Source: UBA6022 sp035704495 | GTDB taxonomy: Bacteria; Patescibacteriota; Saccharimonadia; Saccharimonadales; Saccharimonadaceae | NCBI GenBank assembly: GCA_035704495.1 | Contig: DASSWW010000037.1 | Location: 1-10,466 of the forward strand | Direction: 5' to 3' | DNA: 10,466 nt | Part shown: one piece after another, positions 1-5,476 of the stretch | Layout: every line of letters begins with the position of its first letter | How positions within the stretch are numbered: position 1 is the first letter of the stretch | Notes under the pieces: model-generated | Told to the model about the DNA's origin: nothing | Databases searched by the model: none | The model's input: only the letters and a program-made list of their open reading frames with translations | Made by a program: the position numbers and the translations under genes

Positions 1-173
1 TGACTGTCAAAGGACAAAAACTCGAACTCATCGGACGTTATAATTATATCGTCATTGACCCTACGATCAATCTGACTGGAGTCAGGCCAAATCTGGTTAA
101 ACTAGGCGGAAATACTGTTAATCGTCAGCCGATTGATATGACCAAATACCTTCGTATTGCGCAGGGCGAATAA
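1..173 (+). CDS. C-terminal fragment of an unrecognised protein
   Basis: An open frame runs in from the left edge (first full codon at position 3) and ends at TAA 171-173, giving 56 visible residues ending LRIAQGE. The fragment is mixed polar and hydrophobic with beta-strand-like stretches (KLELIGRYNYIVID) and no transmembrane segment or catalytic motif that I recognise. Its stop lies one base from the stop of the convergent tmk gene, so the two genes are tail to tail with no room for a separate terminator; their transcripts probably overlap. I cannot assign a family. That it is coding is supported by the absence of stops in this frame and the tight convergent packing. Confidence 0.55.
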   Translation, partial: TVKGQKLELIGRYNYIVIDPTINLTGVRPNLVKLGGNTVNRQPIDMTKYLRIAQGE

Positions 174-174
174 T

Positions 175-810
175 TTAATTATTGTCGTTAGGAAAAACTA
201 AACTGGTAATTTCTTGGTGAATAGTTTCTTTTGACTGCGATGCAGATATGACCGGCAAATTATGCGCGCGGGCAATGGCAAGATAACCAAATTGCACTCT
301 ATGCTGAAACGCTTCGTCTTTTGATTCAAATGTGTCCGGGTTCGCTAGTTCTCCGCGTTGGCCAATTCGTTTTGAACGTTCAACTTCGTCATCTAGTGTC
401 AAAATGACAGACAAATCAGGATTCATGTAATCGTCATCGGTAAATGTACGAGTTGTTTCGGTAATCACATCCGAATTAAGTCCTTCGCCATATCCCTGGT
501 AGGCTATCGTCGAGTAATAATTACGTGCTGCGACGACCCATTTGCCTAACTGTAATTCGCGCTTTGCTTGTTTCCAAATTTCGTGACGAGCGGCGGTAAA
601 TAACAGCAAATTGGTTTCACCGTCGCGTTCGTAGTCACCATTTTTAATAATTTGTCGAATATCGTCGGCGATTGGCACACCGCCTGGTTCGTGAAATTCA
701 ATTGATTCGATGCCGCGTTGTGTCAGATTATCGCGCAGCATTTCGACCTGGGTGGATTTGCCGGTGCCATCTGTACCTTCGATAACGATGTATTTGCCGC
801 GTTCAACCAT
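175..810 (-). CDS. tmk: Thymidylate (dTMP) kinase
   Basis: A cytoplasmic P-loop kinase that phosphorylates dTMP to dTDP with ATP. The 211 residues match the usual family length of about 205-215. The Walker A loop GTDGTGKST lies at residues 12-20, the EPGG substrate loop at 41-44, and FTAARHEIW (71-79) corresponds to the conserved LFxADR segment. AYQGYGEG (103-110) follows the site of the DR(Y/H) motif, and an Arg-rich LID (RSKRIGQRGE, 145-154) with no basic residue in the P-loop suggests the E. coli-like type II kinase. The Asp of the DR motif is replaced: the sequence reads AAR at 94-96. The start ATG directly abuts the dcd stop codon (TAA then ATG), so translation is probably coupled, with an AAAGG upstream inside dcd. 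It is the last gene of the thyX-dcd-tmk run. Confidence 0.93.
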   Translation of the reverse strand: MVERGKYIVIEGTDGTGKSTQVEMLRDNLTQRGIESIEFHEPGGVPIADDIRQIIKNGDYERDGETNLLLFTAARHEIWKQAKRELQLGKWVVAARNYYSTIAYQGYGEGLNSDVITETTRTFTDDDYMNPDLSVILTLDDEVERSKRIGQRGELANPDTFESKDEAFQHRVQFGYLAIARAHNLPVISASQSKETIHQEITSLVFPNDNN

Positions 811-1530
811 TTATTTAATACCTTTTGCTAGGCCGTCGATGACTGGTGCGGGTTTGCGCGTGTCTTTGTAAGCGCGTGGCAACATTTGTTCGGGTGACCA
901 GTTGGCGATCAGCTCGTCCAGATTTGAAGTGTTTTGGTATTTGCCACTCATGCCATCGCGGCCATCGCTATAGTCGCCTTCGACCGGGCCGGTTTTGTGA
1001 AAAATTAATTGTCCGACGCGTTCACCGACGGGCAATACGACCGATTCGTGCATGTTCAAGTTATAGATTTCAAGCGTAATACGGTTAATGTAGCCTGGGT
1101 CAATCCAGCCTGCATCAAAACATACCGCCACACCGTTACGTCCCCAGCTGCTGCGGGATTTTACTTCGCTGGCGCCACCGTGCGGACGAATGCCGACAAA
1201 TTCGTGAGTGTGCGCTAAAATTCGTTCACCGGGGCGCAGCACGATAATCGGATGATTCTCGGGAATGTTATCAAATAACTTATAGCCGTATTTGTCGCAC
1301 CATTGTTTGTGCGGCATGGCTTCCAGCGGGCCTTTGAAATAGCGGTCAACGTCACCTTTATCAAACGGATTATAAACTTTGGCGTCTTCTTGGTATTCTT
1401 GTTTATAAAAATAATGGCCTAACGTAAAATCTAGGCTTGCTTCGCTGACGTGCGCTTCGTTGTATGGTACGGACACGATTGTGCCATCACTAATGGCAGC
1501 TTTAATTTCGGTATTACTGTAAACGCTCAT
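811..1530 (-). CDS. dcd: dCTP deaminase (Dcd/DUT family)
   Basis: A trimeric dUTPase-fold enzyme that deaminates dCTP to dUTP or, in bifunctional members, directly to dUMP, feeding ThyX. Family motifs are in order: SLDFTLG (32-38), the catalytic-loop block SEVKSRSSWGRNGV (121-134) with RSS at 126-128, AGWIDPGY (140-147), and TLEIYN (152-157) with E154 as the catalytic glutamate. SGKYQN (195-200) matches the C-terminal nucleotide-closing arm. At 239 aa it is longer than E. coli Dcd (193 aa), with an insertion around 45-95 and a C-terminal tail after 203. The ATG is preceded by a strong GGAGGTG at 1534-1540. Mono- versus bifunctional activity cannot be settled from the motifs. It has its own promoter at 1578-1606 and abuts tmk. 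Confidence 0.92.
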   Translation of the reverse strand: MSVYSNTEIKAAISDGTIVSVPYNEAHVSEASLDFTLGHYFYKQEYQEDAKVYNPFDKGDVDRYFKGPLEAMPHKQWCDKYGYKLFDNIPENHPIIVLRPGERILAHTHEFVGIRPHGGASEVKSRSSWGRNGVAVCFDAGWIDPGYINRITLEIYNLNMHESVVLPVGERVGQLIFHKTGPVEGDYSDGRDGMSGKYQNTSNLDELIANWSPEQMLPRAYKDTRKPAPVIDGLAKGIK

Positions 1531-1533
1531 TTC

Positions 1534-1540
1534 ACCTCCC
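1534..1540 (-). promoter_or_regulatory. Shine-Dalgarno site of dcd
   Basis: On the minus strand GGAGGTG ends three bases before the ATG at 1530. This is one of the strongest ribosome binding sites in the window and fixes the dcd start. Confidence 0.7.
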
Positions 1541-1577
1541 CAGGTTGATTTGTTTGTTTTTGTCTGTTAATGAATTT

Positions 1578-1606
1578 AGTATCGCATAATAAGTGCTGAT
1601 TTTCAA
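1578..1606 (-). promoter_or_regulatory. Promoter for dcd-tmk
   Basis: On the minus strand TTGAAA (1601-1606), a 17-base spacer, and GATACT (1578-1583) preceded by TGC form an extended -10 promoter. It lies between the thyX-dcd hairpin and the dcd ribosome binding site, leaving a leader of about 40 nt. It would let dcd-tmk be expressed independently of thyX. Confidence 0.5.
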
Positions 1607-1613
1607 TGAATTG

Positions 1614-1665
1614 GCTCGATGAGCCGGCGACGAACATTCGTGTTCATCAAACCGGCTCATCGAGC
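1614..1665 (-). other. Long two-part hairpin between thyX and dcd
   Basis: Perfect 14-bp inverted arms at 1614-1627 and 1652-1665 (GCTCGATGAGCCGG and its complement) enclose 24 nt. In minus-strand RNA this loop folds further into GAUGAACA/UGUUCGUC, an 8-bp stem with one U-G wobble and a CGAA loop. On the plus strand that wobble becomes a C-A mismatch, so the structure fits a minus-strand transcript best. It starts 8 nt after the thyX stop. No U-tract follows on either side, so it is not a standard intrinsic terminator. It could be a 3'-end stabiliser, a processing site or a factor-dependent attenuator. Confidence 0.6.
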
Positions 1666-1672
1666 GTGGTAT

Positions 1673-2560
1673 TCACCCCTTTGCTATTTTCGAGAAATCA
1701 TTTTCGTTGACGATGGTTTTGCGAAACTGCTTCCAGCCGTGGAAGTTTCCAGACCATGGGCTGATGCGTGGTACGCGTGCTGAGAGACCATGATCATTGA
1801 ACACATAACCTGTCTCGCTGTACTCAAACGGTGTTGCAACGTGTTCTAATGGGGACATATGCCCTCCACTGACCAAGCGTCGATATAGCGTCAAGTCGGC
1901 AGAATAGTCACGCACACCATCTTGCGTCAAGTAACTGACACGCGCACACCTAGCCGCTGATATTTGACGTGCATTAAGTGTTTTTTCAAACACGCCATCG
2001 CGCTCGTCGGGTTGAATAAGTGGCAAATGCCACTCACCGTTAGTCAGTACGGTTGGCTGTGACGTACTGTGCTCTGCTTGCATCATTTCTGCGGCAATCC
2101 GGATTTCTGGTTGGGCGTCCGGATTCGCACGCAGTGCATAAAAGTTTGACCATTCGGTGGCGGTGACGATAATTGTCTGCCACATAAATGGTTCAAGCAA
2201 CCGATTGAGAGTTTGTTTATGGACGTTCATGACTGCAAGGTTGCTGGCGTAATGGACAGCCGCGTCGCGAGCTTCGAGCCATTTATCGAGCGCAGCTTGA
2301 CGATCGTCGCCTTCTAGTTCGGCCGTCGCTTGCATGCCTTTTTCATTGACTCCCCAGTAAACGGGAATAAATGGATCGTCCAATACGCGTTGAATTTGTT
2401 TCGCAGGCGGAATCGCCCGACTGCTCGCCGAGTTGCGACTGAACATACGGTGCGTGTTAAATTCCGCAAGAACTATACGCGGTAACGTGACCTCCATTGT
2501 CGTTAATCGATCTCCAGCTTCAGAAATCGAATCAGCGAGTACTTTGGCGTTATAAGCCAT
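1673..2560 (-). CDS. thyX: Flavin-dependent thymidylate synthase
   Basis: Converts dUMP to dTMP using methylene-tetrahydrofolate, FAD and NADPH; the alternative to ThyA. The 295 residues open with AYNAKVLADSISEAGDRLTTMEV and carry the ThyX signature as THRMFSRNSASSR (36-48), i.e. xHRx7S with Thr in place of the first Arg of canonical RHRx7S. This form is typical of the longer phage/CPR-like ThyX group. Further ThyX-like segments are WQTIIVTATEWSNFYALR and RQISAARCARVSY. I chose the ATG at 2558-2560 because GGAG lies 7 nt upstream; a TTG four codons earlier overlaps that site and is less likely. The gene precedes dcd and tmk on the same strand, forming a coherent dTTP pathway. Its own promoter is not clear; only a weak TATACA-like element lies upstream. 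Confidence 0.92.
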   Translation of the reverse strand: MAYNAKVLADSISEAGDRLTTMEVTLPRIVLAEFNTHRMFSRNSASSRAIPPAKQIQRVLDDPFIPVYWGVNEKGMQATAELEGDDRQAALDKWLEARDAAVHYASNLAVMNVHKQTLNRLLEPFMWQTIIVTATEWSNFYALRANPDAQPEIRIAAEMMQAEHSTSQPTVLTNGEWHLPLIQPDERDGVFEKTLNARQISAARCARVSYLTQDGVRDYSADLTLYRRLVSGGHMSPLEHVATPFEYSETGYVFNDHGLSARVPRISPWSGNFHGWKQFRKTIVNENDFSKIAKG

Positions 2561-2581
2561 GATATTCTCCAAAGAAAAGGA

Positions 2582-2600
2582 GTGAACTATTAATGTTCAC
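2582..2600 (-). promoter_or_regulatory. Small inverted repeat in the thyX leader
   Basis: GTGAAC (2582-2587) and GTTCAC (2595-2600) are a perfect 6-bp inverted repeat around a 7-nt AT-rich centre, 22 bases upstream of the thyX ATG. It could be an RNA hairpin or a protein-binding site. Nothing identifies a regulator. Confidence 0.3.
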
Positions 2601-2632
2601 CCACCCTGTAAATAGTGTATACTACGCAAATT

Positions 2633-2663
2633 AAAAACACCACCTATAGCGGGTGGTGTTTTT
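2633..2663 (-). terminator. Intrinsic terminator after rplA
   Basis: A perfect 12-bp stem (2633-2644 with 2652-2663) with a 7-nt loop. In minus-strand RNA the stem is GC-rich at its centre and ends in a run of five U followed by AAUUU. It lies 15 nt after the rplA stop. The A-run on the other side also gives U's in plus-strand RNA, so it could work in both directions. Confidence 0.85.
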
Positions 2664-2678
2664 GTGTGACGCTACAAA

Positions 2679-3713
2679 TTAGCGAACGACGTTTTCAACC
2701 TTGATACCAGGACCCATAGTGGTGCTGATGCTGGTTGTGTGTACGTAGGCGCCTTTTAGGCTGGTTGGTTTTTGTGATTGCAGGCTGTCAAAGAACGCTT
2801 TGGCGTTTTCGGCCAGTTTTTCAGCGCCAAACGATACTTTGCCAATCGCCAGGTGGACGATAGCTTGTTTGTCGACGCGGTATTCAACTTTACCGGCTTT
2901 GGCTTCGGTGACGGCTTTGGCGACGTCAGTGGCAACGGTGCCTGATTTTGGATTAGGCATGAGTCCGCGTGGACCAAGCAAGCGAGCGTATTTACCCAGT
3001 TTTGGCATGTACTGCGGTGTCGCGACTAAAATGTCAAAGTTAATTTCTTCTTTGTCTAATTGTTTCAAGAAATCTTCGTCACCAACAACATCAGCACCGG
3101 CTTTTTTGGCGGCAGCGTGTTCGGCTTCTGGTGCAAATACGGCGACACGGACTGTTTTACCAGTACCGTTTGGCAGACTGACGGTTGCACGAATGTTTTG
3201 GTCGGCCTGACGTGGGTCAACACCTAAACGAACGTGTACTTCGACGCTGGCGTCAAATTTTGATGGGTTGGTTTTTGTCGCAAGCTCTAGGGCTTCTTTC
3301 AAGTCGTAAACTTTACTTGCGTCCAAGTTTTTTGCCACATTTTGGTAGCTTTTACCGCGGCGTTCTAAACGTGGGCGAACGGTTGGTTTTGGACCTTTTT
3401 TAGCGCGTGCTTCAGCTTCTTCTGATTGTGGCGCAGTATCACCAGCTTCTTTACGAGCTTCTTTTTCTGCCTTTGCTTCGGCTTCGGCCAATGCTTTTTC
3501 ACTGCGCTTGCCGGCTTTGGCGGTTTTTGCTTCTTTGGCAACTTCTGCTTCACCAGCATCTGGTGTTGGTGCGGTTTCGATAGCGATTTCTTCTGCGGTA
3601 TCTGTCGTTTTACTCGCTTTAATCGCCGCTTCGATCTCGGCGATAGTATTTTTCTCGGTAACATTAATACCAAGTTTTTTTGCTTCTTCCAGCAAATCAG
3701 CTTTTTTAGCCAT
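2679..3713 (-). CDS. rplA: Ribosomal protein L1 with N-terminal extension
   Basis: L1 forms the mobile stalk of the large ribosomal subunit, helping release of E-site tRNA, and usually represses its own mRNA. The core spans about residues 120-344 and includes DLKEALELATKTNPSKFDASVEVHVRLGVDP and the signature LGPRGLMPNPK (246-256). Bacterial L1 is normally about 230 aa; this one has about 118 extra N-terminal residues. Residues 1-33 (KADLLEEAKKLGINVTEKNT then a second helix) resemble a HeH/SAP/LEM-type helix-extension-helix, followed by a Lys/Ala/Glu-rich linker (35-110) that is probably disordered or helical. The ATG at 3711-3713 fits the extension being translated, with AAAGGG about 11 nt upstream. 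It is monocistronic here, with its own promoter and terminator, and not joined to rplK. Confidence 0.95.
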   Translation of the reverse strand: MAKKADLLEEAKKLGINVTEKNTIAEIEAAIKASKTTDTAEEIAIETAPTPDAGEAEVAKEAKTAKAGKRSEKALAEAEAKAEKEARKEAGDTAPQSEEAEARAKKGPKPTVRPRLERRGKSYQNVAKNLDASKVYDLKEALELATKTNPSKFDASVEVHVRLGVDPRQADQNIRATVSLPNGTGKTVRVAVFAPEAEHAAAKKAGADVVGDEDFLKQLDKEEINFDILVATPQYMPKLGKYARLLGPRGLMPNPKSGTVATDVAKAVTEAKAGKVEYRVDKQAIVHLAIGKVSFGAEKLAENAKAFFDSLQSQKPTSLKGAYVHTTSISTTMGPGIKVENVVR

Positions 3714-3731
3714 ATAGGTGTAAACCCTTTC

Positions 3732-3764
3732 TGTGGTGCAAACGGCTTTTACAGCCTCCCAACA
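3732..3764 (-). promoter_or_regulatory. Candidate L1-binding leader mimicking 23S rRNA
   Basis: In the rplA leader the minus-strand RNA can fold as UGU(u)GG paired with CCACA, an asymmetric internal loop of GA on the 5' side and GUUUGCA on the 3' side, and GGCU/AGCC closed by GUAAA. The base of the L1 stalk in E. coli 23S rRNA has the same order as I recall it: GGUGG, GA, GGCU, then AGCC, a longer 3' loop, CCACC. The string GGGAGGCU is identical. L1 autoregulation through rRNA mimicry is established in other bacteria and archaea; its operation here is inferred. It lies 18 nt before the start codon, so L1 binding could block initiation. Confidence 0.6.
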
Positions 3765-3781
3765 TTGATTATTATAGAGGT

Positions 3782-3810
3782 AGTATAACAGATTACTACT
3801 GTGTAATCAA
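3782..3810 (-). promoter_or_regulatory. Promoter for rplA
   Basis: On the minus strand TTGATT (3805-3810), a 17-base spacer, and TATACT (3782-3787) preceded by TGT, an extended -10. The start would fall near 3775, giving a leader of about 60 nt that contains the L1-site mimic. The spacer contains an inverted repeat GATTAC/GTAATC (3791-3796, 3803-3808). Confidence 0.7.
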
Positions 3811-3824
3811 CCGCCGTTTTATTC

Positions 3825-3853
3825 GTTTATTTTATATGAAATCATGATATTAT
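3825..3853 (+). promoter_or_regulatory. Promoter for the 91-aa gene
   Basis: TATTAT (3848-3853) preceded by TGA gives an extended -10. The matching -35 position, GTTTAT at 3825-3830 with a 17-base spacer, is weak. It is divergent from the rplA promoter and the predicted start near 3860 leaves a leader of about 63 nt. Confidence 0.45.
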
Positions 3854-3870
3854 CTACTTAATGGCTTTAA

Positions 3871-3893
3871 AAAAGCAAACGACCGTTTGTTTT
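3871..3893 (+). other. Leader hairpin of the 91-aa gene
   Basis: CAAAC (3876-3880) pairs with GTTTG (3885-3889) around GACC, extended by AAAA (3871-3874) with TTTT (3890-3893) across a bulged G. It sits between the predicted transcription start and the AGGTGG ribosome binding site. It could act as a weak attenuator, but this is speculative. Confidence 0.3.
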
Positions 3894-3923
3894 GGTCACG
3901 AACATAACATAGGTGGTAGCGTC

Positions 3924-4199
3924 ATGATGACGGATAAAACACAACCAAAGAACGACGAGCAGCAAGACGATCCAAAGGATGAAGTTAATCGATATTGGCA
4001 AGTCATTACGGTAGCGCTGTTTGTGTGGTTCACACTAGTGTCAGCGATTAAACTGAAGTATGACTTAACGGACGGCAACGGTCTGGATATATCGTATCTG
4101 CCGAGTCTGGCTGGCATTCTATTAATGCTATTCGGAGTAGTTTATTTGTGCGTTAAAGGTGTAAAGTCTATCAAACGTCATAAAAAAATAAGGCGGTAG
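3924..4199 (+). CDS. Small two-TM membrane protein of unknown function
   Basis: Not recognised. The 91-aa product has an acidic, polar N-terminus (residues 1-20, rich in D, E, Q and K), a first membrane segment at about 24-42, a short outside loop containing DLTDGNG (47-53), a second segment at about 58-77, and a basic tail (KRHKKIRR). The positive-inside rule predicts both ends in the cytoplasm. The start is ATG 3924 because AGGTGG lies 7 nt upstream; a second ATG follows at once, and an upstream in-frame ATG at 3861 lies at the predicted transcription start with no ribosome binding site. It is monocistronic, divergent from rplA, and followed by a large structured 3' region. A two-TM topology with a DGxG loop recurs in the 126-aa protein at 9958, without clear sequence similarity. 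Confidence 0.7.
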   Translation: MMTDKTQPKNDEQQDDPKDEVNRYWQVITVALFVWFTLVSAIKLKYDLTDGNGLDISYLPSLAGILLMLFGVVYLCVKGVKSIKRHKKIRR

Positions 4200-4215
4200 C
4201 ATTGAACATTGCGAC

Positions 4216-4337
4216 CTTTATACGACATTCGTTGTCGCTGCCAGTATCCACCCAAAGCCCGACCCGCGTGAAGTCGCCGGTAGTAAATGTCGTAAAGACG
4301 TGACACTACCGGCCTCCGCGGGCGGGCTTTATTTTTT
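4216..4337 (+). terminator. Large structured 3' region ending in a terminator
   Basis: The outer stem pairs 4254-4268 with 4317-4330 (14 bp, one bulged A, very GC-rich) and is followed by TTTATTTTTT-type sequence, so it should terminate the 91-aa transcript. Inside it, GCCGGTAGT (4276-4284) pairs with ACTACCGGC (4305-4313). The apical loop holds AATGTCGTAAAG (4286-4297), which can pair with upstream CTTTA..CGACATT (4216-4229, 2-nt bulge) as a pseudoknot. A local CGACA/TGTCG hairpin (4223-4237) would compete. This is more elaborate than a terminator requires and may be a regulatory or non-coding RNA. Confidence 0.6.
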
Positions 4338-4367
4338 AAGAAATCAGTATGTATAGATAGTAAAACA

Positions 4368-4405
4368 GCGCCTTGGAACAGAGTAAATACTCTATCCCAA
4401 GGCGC
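4368..4405 (-). terminator. Intrinsic terminator after the 287-aa gene
   Basis: GCGCCTTGG (4368-4376) pairs with CCAAGGCGC (4397-4405), and an inner AGAGT/ACTCT stem closes on AAAT across a 3x3 internal loop. On the minus strand it is followed by TGTTTTACT, a short U-run. It starts 9 nt after the stop codon of the 287-aa gene. Confidence 0.7.
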
Positions 4406-4414
4406 GTGTTCTCT

Positions 4415-5278
4415 TTATTCATGAGTAATGTGATTTATCGGTACGTCCTTTGTGCGCGCTTTTGCCAGGTTGTCACATATAGTCGTGAATCGCTGTTTAG
4501 CTAATTCCGCATTTAACACGTCGTCGCCGCGGAATTCAACCAGTGGCAACATCCACTTGCTCGTATCGATAATACGGTTTTCTTCGTAATCATCCGAAAA
4601 CTGGATATCGTATCGCCATTTTGGTGGCATGTTCTGATGTGCAGGCTCGTACATTGTGACGTTTGCGGTCAGTGCTTTGGGATGTTCTTTAGACGTGATC
4701 TTTGTGACGATATCTATCTCTTCACGTCTCACAAACCACAGCGGTTCTTTGTAGGGAACAATATCACGTCCGTCGAAACAGGCGACTTTTGTGTCATAGA
4801 TTTGGCTTGTCGCTGTCCGTGCCGCTTCAGGTGAAATGTCCATAATTTCTATGAACGTTTGCAGGCTAAAGTAGCTGGATTCGTATTCGTCACCAATCAT
4901 TTCATGTTCAGAGGCGAGCGTAATCAGCAGAAACATCGCTTGTTCGATTTCTTCGACTGTTGGTTTACTTCCTGCTGCGCACAAATCGCGTAGTTCTTGG
5001 TAGCGAAGACCGATTGACTGCCTGCGATACAAGCAGTTTTTTGCGTGTTCTGGCGTGCTGTAAAAGCAATCATCAGAACCGTAATACCAGCCAACCCCTT
5101 CGGTAAAATCACAATCACATACTACCAAGCAGGTTGAAGTGAATTCGCCGCTGTTGTCGATGATGGTTCGCTTTACCCATGCAACTTCGTGTTCGTCGTA
5201 TGAAAAAAGTTTTAACAGTACGTAATCGTCATCTGTTCCAGACGCTTTATTGTAGCGCGGCAATAGATCTAAAATCAT
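4415..5278 (-). CDS. Unknown protein with a possible winged-helix segment
   Basis: Not recognised. The 287-aa product is soluble and acidic, with no signal peptide or membrane segment when read from the chosen start. Residues 138-172 (SLQTFIEIMDISPEAARTATSQIY and on to FDGRDIV) have the pattern of a helix-turn-helix followed by a wing, and 107-130 are helical. The N-terminal half has clustered cysteines (C50, C54, C56, C71, C82, C100) that might bind metal. I chose the second of two adjacent ATGs (5276-5278): GGAG lies 5 nt upstream, whereas the first ATG is only 2 nt from it. A longer reading from 5323 starts almost at the predicted transcription start and would add a spurious hydrophobic N-terminus. 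A transcription factor is possible but unproven. Confidence 0.65.
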   Translation of the reverse strand: MILDLLPRYNKASGTDDDYVLLKLFSYDEHEVAWVKRTIIDNSGEFTSTCLVVCDCDFTEGVGWYYGSDDCFYSTPEHAKNCLYRRQSIGLRYQELRDLCAAGSKPTVEEIEQAMFLLITLASEHEMIGDEYESSYFSLQTFIEIMDISPEAARTATSQIYDTKVACFDGRDIVPYKEPLWFVRREEIDIVTKITSKEHPKALTANVTMYEPAHQNMPPKWRYDIQFSDDYEENRIIDTSKWMLPLVEFRGDDVLNAELAKQRFTTICDNLAKARTKDVPINHITHE

Positions 5279-5330
5279 CATAACTCCAATGATAGAGAAC
5301 GATAGCCAATAATTATTGACCATTCATGCA

Positions 5331-5359
5331 TTTATACCACTTAAAATTTATTAAGTAAA
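5331..5359 (-). promoter_or_regulatory. Promoter for the 287-aa gene
   Basis: On the minus strand TTTACT (5354-5359), a 17-base spacer and TATAAA (5331-5336) preceded by TGG, an extended -10. The start near 5325 leaves a leader of about 45 nt and argues against translation from the ATG at 5323. Confidence 0.55.
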
Positions 5360-5393
5360 TAACGGAGCATGCAGCTGTTTGCTATGAGTAAGT

Positions 5394-5422
5394 TTGCTTT
5401 ACATATAAACTTATACTATAAT
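5394..5422 (+). promoter_or_regulatory. Promoter for the 225-aa gene
   Basis: TTGCTT (5394-5399), a 17-base spacer and a perfect TATAAT (5417-5422). It has no TGn, unlike most others in this window. The predicted leader is about 48 nt and ends in AAAGGAGG. It is divergent from the promoter of the 287-aa gene, 35 bases away. Confidence 0.6.
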
Positions 5423-5476
5423 AACCATTAATTTTAGACACCACTATCCCCTATATGTAAAAGGAGGCGCTCTAAA

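Noticed and set aside
1632..2600. GAAC...GTTC dyads flanking thyX (1632-1645 and 2583-2599) as LexA/SOS boxes
   Set aside because: The centres are 6 and 7 bp, while the Gram-positive SOS box GAACNNNNGTTC has 4. One dyad is part of a longer RNA hairpin.
3706..3765. 19-codon frame (MLGGCKSRLHHRKGLHLYG) in the rplA leader, overlapping the rplA start
   Set aside because: It has no ribosome binding site, and the bases are better explained by the L1-site RNA fold.
2800..3788. Long open frames on the plus strand opposite rplA
   Set aside because: They are mirror frames of the Ala/Lys/Glu-rich L1 sequence, with no ribosome binding sites and protein sequences dominated by Phe, Cys or Ser.
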